DNA of 64,000 bases, from positions 513,293,772 to 513,357,771 of the forward strand of contig JASDDO010000001.1 of assembly GCA_030015575.1 (NCBI GenBank), in the 5' to 3' direction. Every line of letters begins with the position of its first letter. The stretch's first letter is position 1. Source of the stretch: Agapanthus africanus. Taxonomy: Eukaryota; Streptophyta; Magnoliopsida; Asparagales; Amaryllidaceae. The notes under the pieces are model-generated. The model had not been told where the DNA came from, ran no database searches, and saw nothing but the letters and a program-made list of their open reading frames with translations. Made by a program: the position numbers and the translations under genes. Positions 45,352-56,700 of this stretch are shown one piece after another.

Positions 45352-46597
45352 AGCTCTTGGCCCTCTCTTCAAAGAATCCATCTTAGGAAAAGAGGAAGAA
45401 CCAAAGAGCTGTAAGAGCATTCAGCTGCGCAATCGCACATTACCTGAAAAGAATCTCGGACCTGCAAATAAGGGCTCGAATAAAAAGGATAAGGGGAAAG
45501 AAAAAGTCCCTAAGGATATCGCCCTTGATGATCGAGTCGTCGAAGAGCTAGCAGCCAAGGACCCGCCCAAGAAAAGTAAGGTGGATTACAATGTTCTTGC
45601 ACACCTGAGGAAGATGCCCTCGCAGCTCAGTATTTTCGACGCCCTTCTGCTATCCAAAGAGGCGAGAGATTCGCCGATCAAGTCGTTATAAGAGCCTGAA
45701 CAATTCCAACCTTTCCTCACCGAAGAAAAGATGAAGGACGAGTTGGAATAAGTGCACACAGCCGATATCACCTTCGGCGATGAAGATCTTCTCCTCGGGA
45801 CGTGTGAGCATAACCGTCCCCTATATGTCTCCGGATACTGTCATAACATCAAGATAAGAAAAATCCTGGTTTACAATGGGTCCTCCGTCAATCCCCTCAA
45901 TGTGAGAGTGTTGAAGGAAATCTGCATGAGCGTTCAGCACCTCGCTCGTGATAAAATCACCATTTCCGGGTTTGACTCCCAGTCATCACGGATGCTCGGG
46001 TTTATGATACTGACGCTGCGCTTTGGGCTGCTGGTCACTTACATCAAGTTTCACGTTATTGACGCCAAGACTTTCTATAACGCTTTACTTGGCAGGCCTT
46101 GGCTACACGAGTACAACATCATCCCTTCTACACAACACCAGTGTATGAAGTACTTCAACGATGGTCTCGAGTATACCATAATAGGGGAACTTAACCCGTT
46201 CTCCGTAAACGAAGTCCGCAAATATGAGGATGCAAAATACTTCCTACCAGATTTCGAAGACACAGAAAGATGTCGCAAATCGGAGGACAAGAACAAAGCT
46301 ATCACCACTATTCCGGTCTTCGGGAGTGATACCGAGGAGGAAGAAGAAATAGTTTATTCAGGTCCGCCCCAATGCAATAAGCCGGGACCATCCACCCCTA
46401 TATTGATCTTCGGCAGCGACTCGGAAGATGAGGTCAATGCCGTATTTTCCGTTCGGCCATCGATACAAGCCTCTGCTGACAATGATCGGAGTTTGAAAAT
46501 TGCCATGGTTCCGCAAGAGCATTACAAAGAGCTCGATGCACTTGAAACTTATAGTGTGCAAGAACTTCAGACATTCTATGTCCCCCTGACGAAAAGG
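45352..46597 (+). pseudogene. Tat-lineage gag end and protease
   Basis: Resumes the Tat frame after copia A. A Lys-rich gag tail runs to about 45690, where a TAA occurs, and another TAA lies near 45751. The aspartic protease follows at 45752-46200: ILVYNGSSVNPLNV, then GFDSQSSRMLGF and FYNALLGRPWLHEYNIIPST. In Tat proteases the first motif is V-D-x-GS; here the catalytic Asp codon reads TAC (Tyr), so the enzyme would be inactive even without the stops. LLGRPWLH is the usual C-terminal protease motif. An acidic linker (46320-46450) ends at 46597. Confidence 0.82.
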
Positions 46598-46637
46598 TGA
46601 AGGGGCGATCCTATTCTACCGATCCAGGGAAACCAAA

Positions 46638-47525
46638 GTGGAGAAAGAAATTTGGCACGGTGAGGATTTTACACTTGACAGGCTCCAACCCATCCGTTTG
46701 CCCAGATACTACACAGACGGATTAAAAAGACTGTTGAGACACCAAGGTGTACCCTTTAAGAAATCTGCTCGACAAGCACGGTTCTATAACAATACCTGGA
46801 ACGTTCCCGGAACTCAACAAAAGTTGCCCAATAGGAGAATGGAAACGATCGGGCTTGGATATGTTCGATCCAAGAAACGGGAGCTATTCCGCGACTGCTA
46901 CGTCATACATGACTTTGATGAAGAAGGAGATGCTCTGTGGGAAGATGCTAACCCCGAACCAGACCGAGCTCCCGCCGTGAAAATGCCAAGTCCGTCGTTG
47001 GAAGAACAGATGGACAAGCTAATTAGGGAAGCGAGTCAAAAGGTTCGAGACGATCATAATCGCGAAATGACCATCTATGAGAACGACAAAACGCAGCGCC
47101 TCCTTCAGCAGGTTGCGAAAAATGAAAATGCTCTTCCTTGTCAACCCGTCATACAAAAGGCCCGACACAGAGGCAAAAATAAATCAAAAAGTGCGAAAGT
47201 CATTCTACAACGACAAAGCGGGACTAAAAAACCATGCGACCGGGAATCGAGCAATCCGGATTCATCTCTTATAAAGAAGATGGGTCGAGCATACTCTTTT
47301 CTCCAGGACAAAACACAAAAGATACTTGATCTTGCCATAAAACATCAAATGATTACCCTCCCGGAATCCAAGCACCCCGAGCAAGCAGGTGAAGTTAATC
47401 ATCTAGATTATTGCTCTTATCACCGAGCAATAGGACATCCTTTCGAAGACTGCTTCACATTCAAAGACTGGGTAGAAGATCAGTACCAGCAAGGTAGATT
47501 CGCTCTATCAGCAGCTGGAGGGTAA
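46638..47525 (+). pseudogene. Tat-lineage polyprotein segment between protease and RT, with a gag-like Cys/His module
   Basis: An open frame of 295 codons. The N-terminal half (LPRYYTDGLKRLLRHQGV ... VHDFDEEGDALWED) is not a family I can name. The C-terminal 80 residues repeat the gag segment at 7640-7870: AYSFLQDKTQKILDLA parallels PYSFLRDKMKRLFELG, and DYCSYHRAIGHPFEDCFTFK parallels NYCPYHQIVSHPIEDCFVFK, followed by W.EDQYQ.G.F.LS in both. Such a CX2H...HPXXXC module may bind zinc or RNA. Finding it on both sides of the protease is odd and may reflect an internal duplication. Confidence 0.65.
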
Positions 47526-47563
47526 CTCCGCCGCAGAAGCATGAACCAAAAGCCGCGCTTACA

Positions 47564-49990
47564 GTGAGAGTAGAACCAGATCAACATCGGTCTTGGAAGC
47601 GATCTCGTACTTGTCATATGATAATGTTGTCAGAAGAAGGACCCGAGAATACGGATGACCTCCCCTGGTACTTCAAAAACAATGATGACGAAATGATATC
47701 AGAGTTTCCACCGGCGCCAAAAGAGCTGGAAGATGGGATACATACTATAGCAGACAACCTCAGAAAGATCGATTTAGGAATGGCAAGTGACCCGCGACCG
47801 ACGTTCGCCAGTGAGCTGTTGTCTGAAGAAAGGGTGGCTACGCTAAAGGACATGCTCATGCAGCATAAAGATTGCTTCGCATGGAACTATTCCGAGATGC
47901 CAGGACTAAATCCAGAGATTGCTGTACACAAATTGGCAATATTTCCGGACGTCAAGCCGATCAAACAAGCACCGAGAAGCGGCTCGAGCTTGAGATGAGC
48001 ATCAACGCCGAGGTCAAGAAGCTAATCGACTCCATCTTCATCCAAGAGGTTCAATATCTTGACTGAATCGCCAACATCGTCCCGGTGATGAAGAAAAATG
48101 GGACGGTGCGCATATGTGTGGACTTTCGGGATCTCAACAAAGCCTGCCCGAAGGACGATTTTCCTGTACCGGTTACCGAGACGATGATAGATAATACGTC
48201 CACTCATGAAGTTTTCTCCTTCATGGACGGCTCTTCAGGATACAATCAGATAAAGATGCATCCCGAAGACCAGAAGCATACCGCTTTCCGGACCCCTTTG
48301 GGCATATTCTGCTACAAGGTGATGCATTTCGGTCTAAAGAACGCTGGTGCCACCTATCAGAGGGCCATGACGAAGATTTTCAATGACCTCATAGATAAAA
48401 CCGTCGAATGTTATATCGACGACCTCGTAGTTAAAAGCAAATCATACGAGGAACATCTAGAGCATCTGAAGATCGTATTTCAGCGCTTTCGGAAATACAA
48501 CTTGAAGACGAACCCTCTCAAATGCGCGTTCGGAGTTTTCTCATGCAAGTTCCTGAGATTCATCGCCCGACACCGAGGCATCGAAATAGACCCGTCAAAG
48601 ATCAAGGCGATCATGGAAATGCCTCCGCCAAGGACTCTCAAGCAACTGCGGTCCCTCCAAGAAAAGCCCGCGTATATCCGACGGTTCATAGCCAATCTCT
48701 CCGGCAAGTGCCGTCCTTACAGTCACTTAATGAAGAAGGGAACTCCGTTCGTCTGGGATTGCAAATGCCAAAGCGCATTAGATGAAATCAAGCAATACAT
48801 GCAGAATCCTCCGGTGCTGACTGCTCCAGTCAAAGGAAAACCTCTCATTCTGTATACAACAGCCCTCGAAGGATCGCTAGGCGCATTATGGGCACAAGAG
48901 AACGACCAAGGGAAAGAGAGAGCCTTTTATTATCTGAGTCGAGTTCTCCTAGGGGCAGAAAGCAATTACTCTCCCATTGAAAAACACTGTCTGGCGTTGA
49001 TCTTTGCGATAACGAAGCTTAGACACTATGCGTTGGCACATGAGGTCCATCTCATATCAGAGGTGGATCCTCTTAAATATTTGATGTCAAAGCCTATATT
49101 AACGGGACGACTCGATAAATAGGCCCTTCTCTTGATGGAGTTCTCGATAACTTATCGTCCCCTCAATGCAGTGAAAGGCCAGGCCATCGCCGACTTCCTT
49201 GCTGAACACCCTATACCTGTCGACTCGCCCCTAAACTGCGAATTTCCAGATGAGCACTCGTTTGACACGATTAACGATGAGAGAAGAGAGAATGATACTC
49301 GGTGGGAACTTCATTTCGATGGAGCATCTTCCATGAAAAAGTGCAAACAAAGCACCCCATAATCAAATCCGGGGTGGGCCTCATCTTCGTGACTCCACAA
49401 GGAGGGATAATGTGCTTTGCCTTCTCCATAACAGAGTCGAGAATGAACAATGAAGCCGAATATGAAGCTTTGATAGCAGGTCTCGAGATTGCTATCGACA
49501 TGGGAATTGAAAACCTCCTCATATACAGACTCCCAACTGATCGTTAGCTAAGTAAACGGAGACTATCAAACGTGCAAACCAGAGTTGGTAAAGTACGGCG
49601 GGAGGGTACATCAACTGCTGACTCAAATTCCTTCCTACACTCTGGAAAGCATACCGCGGGCAGAAAATAACAAAGCAGATGCATTAGCCAAGCTTGCTAA
49701 AGAATTAGCCGACGAGAACCTCGATGACGTGAGAATCTTTGTGCAAAGCCGTCGGGTCCTTGCACCGGCAGAAACATCTCCGGAGTTGCCCGAAGAAAAG
49801 GGAGCGACCAAGAAAATGACCCTGCAAATAAAAGACCAGGAAAAGGCTGAGGATTGGAGAGAAGTCTTTATAGACTACTTCAAATCCCGTCGAACACCTG
49901 AAGATGCGTACTCAAGACATCAGCTTATGAAACGAGCTCTGTCTTTCGCCTTCGTCAATGATACTCTGTATAAGAGGTCATTTGATTCTC
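47564..49990 (+). pseudogene. Tat-lineage reverse transcriptase, RNase H and second (archaeal-type) RNase H
   Basis: Begins with the Tat pre-RT region (IADNLRKIDLGMASDPRP, DCFAWNYSEMPGLNPEIAVHKL). After stops near 47995 and 48063 RT runs 48085-48800: RICVDFRDLNKACPKDDFPVP, DGSSGYNQIKMHPED, and the catalytic YIDD in CYIDDLVVKS. The standard RNase H (FYYLSRVLLGAESNYSPIEKHCLALIF) ends at a stop at 49120. A second RNase H of archaeal type follows at 49300-49720, split by frameshifts: WELHFDGASS, VGLIFVTPQGG, NNEAEYEALIAGLEIA, ENNKADALAKLA. The dual RNase H is a hallmark of the Tat/Ogre/Retand group and fixes the lineage. Confidence 0.88.
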
Positions 49991-49998
49991 TATAGCTA

Positions 49999-51102
49999 AG
50001 ATGCCTAGGACCCGAAGAGGCAAGGTGAGTCGTCCAAGAAACCCATGACAGACTCTGTGGTTCTCACCAAGCCGGCCCGAAGATGAAGCTGAAGATCAAA
50101 AGGATGAGCTACTATTGGCCCACGATGATCCAGGACTGCCTCGAATACGCGAAGCAATGCCACTCGTGCTAAATTCACGGGGAATTTATCCATTAGCGTC
50201 GAAATCCGCTACACCCAACAGTGGCTAGCTGGCTGTTTGAAATGTGGGGAACTAACGTAATCGGCCCCATCGAACTAGCATCGTCCAGAGGACATCGATT
50301 CATTTTGGCGAAAACTGATTACTTCTCTAAATGGGCAGAAGCAGTACCGCTGAGGGAAGTGAAGATGGAGAATATCCTCCATTTCTTCAAGATACATGTC
50401 ATTTATTGGTTTGGAACTCCACGACGGATCATCTCCGATAACGGGCCAGCCTACAGAAGCCACAAGATCAGCCACTTTGCACAACAGCATAACATAGACT
50501 GCAGATATTCTTCGGTTTATAATCCCCGAGCTAACGGTCTATCTGAGGTTTTCAATAAGACCTTGATGAAGATTGTGAAAAAGACGGTGGCTCGAAATAA
50601 AAAGGACTGGCACGAGAGACTACATGAAGCTTTCTGGGCGTATCGAACTACGTTCAAAATGGCCACGAACACAACGCCGTACACGTTGGTATTCGGCACA
50701 GAAGCGGTACTCTCTCTTGAGATAGAGTTGCCCTCTCTACGATTGGCGGTTCATTACGAGCTAACGGAAGAAGGAAATGCTCACCTCCGGCTTGAGGAGC
50801 TCGATGCCCTTGATGGAACCCGGCTCATAGCGCAACAAAATCTGGAGGCTTATAAAGCAAAGATGACGCGTTCATATGAGATATTGACTAGACCGAGAAC
50901 ATTCCGCCAAGGCAAACTCGTGCTAGTGGTCAAGAGACCCATGATCCCCAAACGTGCCAAGCGGGGAAAATTCGAGCCGAATTATGAAGGCCCGTATATC
51001 ATAGACAAAGTCTACCAGGCTGGAGCCTATCTACTCATGGACATGCATAGTGAAAGACCTTTCAGGCCAATAAACGGTCGCCTCCAAAAATACTACGCCT
51101 GA
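49999..51102 (+). pseudogene. Tat-lineage integrase
   Basis: The zinc-binding module is degraded across stops at 50028-50195 (H.RLCGSHQAG, YYWPTMIQDCLEYAKQCHSC). From 50221 the core is open: WGTNVIGPI, IISDNGPAY and LSEVFNKTL. Tat integrases have WGMDIIGP at the first position; here the catalytic Asp is Asn, a second active-site loss besides the protease. The C-terminal part (TTPYTLVFGTEAVLSLEIELPS, ... FEPNYEGPYIIDKVYQAGAYLL) ends at a natural stop at 51100-51102. No chromodomain is present, as expected for Tat. Confidence 0.88.
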
Positions 51103-51201
51103 CGAGTCATGACCTAGGTCAACGATAGATGACGAAGCCTATGTCCGCTCGCTATCTTCGTAAGCCTAAACTCTGTAAGTAGTAGCCGGCTTCCTAATGT
51201 C

Positions 51202-51330
51202 GGACCGAAATGTCCTAAAACTAACGACGAACCGAGATGTTCTAAAACTAACAACGGACCGAAACGTCCTTAAACTAACAATAGACCACTGTGTCCTAAA
51301 ACTGGCTGTTAACCGAGACGTCGATAAACT
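51202..51330 (+). repeat. Array of about five 27-bp repeats with short hairpins
   Basis: Units of the form GGACCGAAATGTCCTAAAAC-TAACGAC. Each can fold: GGAC/GTCC in unit 1, GAAC/GTTC in unit 2, GGAC/GTCC in unit 3, with a CGARAY loop. The fourth and fifth units are degraded. Confidence 0.65.
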
Positions 51331-51504
51331 ACTGTGGATTGCAGCACCCCAAGGCTGACATAAAAAATATAATAAAATAAAAAAGGGTATGTCCATAAGC
51401 AAAAATGGGAACGGATGAAAACCCGAAAGGGCTCCGTGAGTAAAAACAGCCGAGCTACCGGCGAGTTTTGTGAAAACCCGAAAGGGCGCAATCTCGTTAA
51501 AAGA

Positions 51505-52063
51505 CACTTGCAAGGTCATCTCGACCCTGTAAGGAGAAACCACCTGCGTGAGATCCTTATGACTCACAAGGGAGCAACACTCAGGGATCCCCACGACTCC
51601 TAAGGAGAAATTACACTTGCGAGATCCTCACGGCTCGTAAGGAAAACCCTCTAATGAGACCTTCACGGCTCATAAGATTCAAAAGTCTTAAGCTACAGGG
51701 ATCTGAACCTGTTCTTAAGCAACCACCACAACCTCCAATTCTGTCCTACAAGCGGTTCAATGCTTACCCTTGTATACAATCTATGGGCGCGAATAAATAT
51801 TTCCCTAACAAAGTCCAACCAGAGACTGAGAATATGCTCATATGGCAAAAGACACTTGTAAGTCCTCTCGGTTTATAAGGAAGAAAGCACTCTTGTAAGA
51901 TCTTTACGACTTATAAGAGACAATGCACTTGGGAATCCTCACGATCCCTAAGGAGAAAACGCACCTACGAGATCCACATGACTCGTAGGGAGATATACCT
52001 TTATGAAACCCTTACGGCTCGTGAAGTTAAAAGCTTTAGTCGACAGGATCCGAACCCTGTCTA
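51505..52063 (+). repeat. Duplicated module of five hairpins plus a closing hairpin
   Basis: Ten hairpins of about 26-30 nt, unit spacing about 36 nt, mostly separated by AAGGAGAAA-like spacers. The loop is usually ATCCTCACGR-like. Stems vary but pair, for example CTTGCGAG/CTCGTAAG (51617-51642), CTTGTAAG/CTTATAAG (51892-51917) and CCTACGAG/CTCGTAGG (51963-51988). Hairpins 1-5 (51505-51676) and 6-10 (51855-52027) correspond one to one. Each set ends with a closing hairpin: ACAGG/CCTGT near 51695-51712 and GACAGG/CCTGTC near 52041-52060. Confidence 0.7.
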
Positions 52064-52164
52064 CTAAGCCACCTTTGTTCGACATCGACGAAGGCAAATG
52101 ATGATTCGCTCCTGGCAATATCCCAGTTGTAGCGGTGTCGATGCCGAAATCGGTGTCTAATTCC

Positions 52165-52411
52165 AAGCTTGCTGCGAAAAGCCAGCGAGCCACACATGCA
52201 TACGAAATAGCCGAAATGATGGGGCAACTTGCAAAAAAAATCAGCAAGTAAAAATATATGCATGCAAAATAGCCGAAATGATTGGGCAACTCGCAATAAA
52301 AAGCAGCGAGTAAAAATAAAACAAATAGCCGAAATGATTGGGCACCGCGAAAAATAGCCGAAATGATTGGGCAATCGCCACCTTCGCGATATAAAAGCTG
52401 AAATGATAGAG
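52165..52411 (+). repeat. Tandem repeat with AATAGCCGAAATGATTGGGCA core and alternating hairpins
   Basis: The core occurs about five times (52205, 52267, 52324, 52353, and diverged at 52394). Between cores, hairpins have different but pairing stems: GCTTGC/GCGAGC (52168-52190), ACTTGC/GCAAGT (52227-52249), ACTCGC/GCGAGT (52289-52311) and ATCGC/GCGAT (52373-52390). Confidence 0.7.
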
Positions 52412-52679
52412 CATCGCGGAAAGAAATAAAAAAATAATAAAATAATAAAAAATTGAAATTTTTGCCTTACAAGTGATATCACATCTATCCCTATATACAA
52501 TTCAGGGACGGAAACAAAGAAGGAATCACACCTTCCCTCCCCAGGCTCCATCAGAAGAAGAAGCCAAATCTCAAGTGATCATCATTTGGGCTCCCCAGGC
52601 TCCATCAAAAGGTGCTCATCATCAATCATGATCCGAGTATCATGCTTGTATCATTTGGACTTTGGGTTTCGATGATTTG

Positions 52680-53400
52680 GTTTTGTGATATTTGTTTTCG
52701 TGCACCGTGGCTACACCTACTGGATATTTTCCTTTGTGCACAGTTGTTACACTTGATTTATGTTTGATACATCTATTACATTGGTTTATGATTTGTGTAT
52801 ATCCATTGCACTTGATATCGATTTTTGTGCCTTAGATACACATATTTATGATTCTGTATATATCGATAATGTCGATTTTGACTTCGTGCATGTTGTATGA
52901 ACTTGACTTGACTTATGTACTCGGTATAGTTCACATGTGCTTGCAGTATATTGATACGGATTTTATGCATGCTCTTGCACACGTTTATAATTTTATACAC
53001 CTTGGTATACTCGATGTTGTTTTTATGTGTTTTTGAGACATTGGCGAGTTTTCGGGCACCTAGTGCACCTGGTATTTGCTTTCGTGCACTCTATTGCATT
53101 AGTTGTTTTTGTGCGGACCTGACGCACTTGATTTTGATTTTTGCGCACATTTAGCGCATTAGATGTGATTTTGTGCACACCGGATGCAATTGATCGAGAC
53201 TTTTGTGCATGTCAGTTGCACTTGATTGAGATTTCCGTGCGTTCTAGATGCACTTGATGTTATTTTCGTGCACACCCGTTGAACTTGACAGATGTTTTCG
53301 TGCATACCCGTAGCACATAGTTTTTGCTTCTGTGCACATTCGTGGCACTTGTATTTGACTTGGATTTCCATGTGCACCAGACACACGTGATATTGGATAC
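52680..53400 (+). repeat. Degenerate tandem repeat with GTGCA...TGCAC palindromes
   Basis: Roughly 35-45-bp units of the type TTTTCGTGCACACC-GTTGCACTTGAT. Most contain GTGC and GCAC about 9 bases apart, able to form a short hairpin, for example 53204-53222 and 53334-53350. About 14 to 18 units are discernible; the left half is more diverged. Confidence 0.6.
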
Positions 53401-53730
53401 ACCTTTTGAGATTGATTTATTTATGAGCATCATATTTTTATGATATATACCATATGATATGGTAATCGAGCAGGGCTGGTCTGAGAACAGTACCCGAGTA
53501 TTTTTGCATGCATCAGTATTTACCAAGAGGTTTTCAAAATAGAGCTATAGTCTCACTACTTCCCTACGTGCCCAAGAGGGACACGAACTTTTACAAGGAG
53601 AACTTTTTGGGATATTTCAAAAAAAGGCGGGACGTATATCTTTACAAGGAGAACTCATCTCGGTCTAGCTACACGCGACACCGTTATTGATTGCGGTTAC
53701 TACACACACTTCTTTAAATATAGATAATCA

Positions 53731-56700
53731 AGTGGGTTTAACCACAAGCACGTCAGCGGCATTAGCTGTACGTAACGGCTGCCTGGGTATTGAGAGAAAG
53801 GGAGGCCGATGAGCAAACTCATCCTGAAACCCTACTGAGCCTGACAGTGACAATATCCATACAGTCTGGTCCGTTCATCTATGAGTATCGCATATCGAGT
53901 ATAGGGGGTGGATAATGTCAGACCCCTAATAACTTGATATTCAGTGTCGGTATGAAGCCCATCACCACCTTAGAAACTACCGATCTGAATAAGTAATTCT
54001 CGACTATCTTGGCCAAGGATTTCTGGTGATGGCCACCCGTGCACAACGCGACATCAACCCCCAATATCAGGAGAGACGAATCCCCTGACGATCCGCTCAC
54101 TGCCTCCATGTGGCTCGGGACTGTACCCAACTAAATCCTGTTTGCACGACTCCTTTGAGCCGTGGTAGGGTAGTAATCAAAGCATAGTGGGAACTCACAC
54201 AAGACAAATAACGATCTCAGGTCGATAGACTAACCTATACACATGTCACCAGGGAACTACTATCTGACAATATGTATAATACCAACTAGCATATTCCCGG
54301 CGAGTCCGTCCGGTGTACTCATAACCCAATGAGCACCTGTATACATCTTAGGTGAACCAACTGACACCAATGGCTTGTGAGATCGGCCACCGCCCCTCGT
54401 CGGGGTCGCAATCTGTAACACCCGAGTTCATCTATACCAATTCCAGTTTCCGTATTTACTTATCTGTGGTATATTCCTGATTTAGCGTGTTTGGGTGCGA
54501 ATAGTATTTTGCATGTTACTGGGAATTCGACCTGACCCGCTTGCTTGAACCTGTTTGACTCTTATTATAGATTGCCTTGACTTGTTGCTTGGACTAGTAC
54601 ATCTCATGATTTAGAATATACCGATATTTTATCTGGCATCGCATCTTTTGCATATAACAGTTTAAATCATGTAAAATAAGTTAAAATTGCACTTCATAGC
54701 CTACATGATACCCCTAACCTTGTGGTAGCGTCCTTGCATCGTGCTCTCACCCCGTTCTATGAAACGGACGTGTTTGGACGGCTACGCGCATGTACGTGCG
54801 TCCGTACTTAGGGGTATGCCTTTCTATGACAAAATCTTTCATTTCAATTTTTGGAGTTTGCCAATATTTTTCATATTTCAAATTCAAAATTTTGGACCCG
54901 ACCCGGGCGCAATTCTGAAATATTTTTGCATCCCGCCAAATCCTATTTAATTTTGAATCTCTTAAATCATTTAGAAAAATATTTTTACAACTTACTGTAT
55001 ATTCTCTCAGCTAACAAAGTCACTGTGTAAACTGGTAAATCTTCTATTTTTTTCCCAAAACAAAATTCCCGAAATCTCCAACCAATCAAACCCCGTTTCT
55101 ACCCTGGGCCCCACCTCGCTCTCCTTTTCCCCTCACCGAGCGCTTTCTTTTTCTAAAACCCTGGCCCCACCGCCTCTTCTCTCCATTCTCTTTTCTTTCT
55201 CCTTTCTTTCCTTCTCTCTCTCTCTCTCTCCCCCTCACTACGCGCCAACTCTCTCTCTCCTCTCGCTTTCTCACTCCTCTCGCGATCCCTGTTCATCAGG
55301 GATCCGCTCACCGCTATCCCCCTATAGTAACCTCCCTCCTTCATTTCCCTCTCGTCCTCGACGTTAACCCTAACCCAGCTTCACCTCTCGCAACGCCTAA
55401 TCCCTTCAGCACCGCAGCTACCTTCTTCCTTCACCTAACTCAAGAGCACCCCCTTCATCCCTCGCTGCTCCTATGGCCGAGAGCAAAACCTTCAACTCTT
55501 CCATCGCCACCTACCCACGCCTCTATACCCGAGTAACCCATCAACCCATCACCGGTGCTCCTTTACCCCGACGACCTCATTTCGTCGTCGCCTCCTTCTT
55601 CTCCTCTTCTCGTTATATACTTCCTCCTCTTCCCTCCTTCTCTACAACTCAACCCCATCATCACCATTTTTCCAGATCCACCCTACCGCCTTACTGGAAT
55701 CATCGCCGTCGGAGCCCCGACGACCTCGTCGCCGACTCCACAAACCTCTCCTTTTCCTCCCCTCCTCTGCCTGAGACTCCGGCCACCAAGATTCTCGCAC
55801 ACATGCACACCTGGGCCCTAAAACTGAGCCTGTACATTCTCTTATCGCCGGAGTCGTTTGCCGTCGTCGATCCCACTCTCGTCTTCCGACTCCAGTGCAC
55901 CCAGTGAGTTGTCCCCTTCTTCCCAACCTCTGTATTCTCTTCCTTTCCTCCCCTTCTTCTTTCTTTTCTTTGTAATCCCTTCTTTATATTCTCTGTTGTT
56001 TCTAGTTCGCCGGAAACCGGCATACCGTCGACGATCCCGACGACCCAGCGAGCGTACCTGACCCATGTGATCACGCTGTGCGTGGTTTGGATCTATTCCT
56101 TATACCGTGCGCGCATCGTGACGTTTTTCCGCCGACGTGAGAAGTTCCGCATTCCCGTTCCGGATCCGTCCAGGCAAGTGGAACTTGCTACATGTTATTT
56201 TAAACTACTCATATACTAAATTAATTATTTCCTGTTAAATACCTATTTAGAATTGATAACAATGGATTTCAAATTAACCGTATAAGGCTCGTTACTCATT
56301 TTATGATTCCGAACTTGAGAATTAATCTTGCATCGAATTATTCATATCTAGCAATCCCTGTACATGATAGATCACATTTGGTTTACTGCTATGGTACTTT
56401 AATTCCAGTTTAGCCTATCAGACATTCATGTGCAACTTTAACCGGTCTAATTACAATTGCATTCTTTAAACAGATTATACATGTCGTCGCATCCTTGGGA
56501 CACTCAATATTTATTAACCTAATTCCAACAGTTACATCTATCATTCTATATTCACATGTCGATAACAATGCTTGAATTCTTTAAACAGATTATACATGTC
56601 GATAACAATGCTTGAATATTTAACCCTGATTATGCTAGCTGATTATGAGCACACCCATGATATCGTTTACACCTTGACATGACTTGCTACATATATATTG

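Larger units (their letters stand above)
51103..53730 (+). other. Tat-element 3' region: non-coding, dominated by hairpin-forming tandem repeats
   Basis: About 2.6 kb with no conserved frame. In order it holds short repeats at 51202-51330, a two-block hairpin array at 51505-52063, a third array at 52165-52411, a fourth at 52680-53400, and an unassigned stretch (53401-53730) that meets the truncated copia D LTR. Tat/Ogre elements are known to carry variable tandem repeats after pol. A Tat 3' LTR boundary could not be found; part of this region may belong to that LTR. Confidence 0.6.

Noticed and set aside
52041..52060. A tRNA T-arm-like sequence (minus strand CAGGGTTCGGATCCTG)
   Set aside because: No acceptor, D or anticodon arm is placed around it; it is better explained as the closing hairpin of the array.
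51505..52063. CRISPR array
   Set aside because: Units differ in both stem and spacer, no uniform repeat with unique spacers exists, and the context is a plant retroelement.
52036..52551. A 171-codon minus-strand frame in the Tat tail
   Set aside because: It is open only because the underlying tandem repeats lack stops in that frame; the protein is a repeat of the DNA repeat.
55473..55907. A 144-codon open frame in CT-rich sequence
   Set aside because: It lies inside the Tekay-type solo LTR, several overlapping frames are open on both strands, and the translation is Pro/Ser/Thr-rich low complexity with no known domain.
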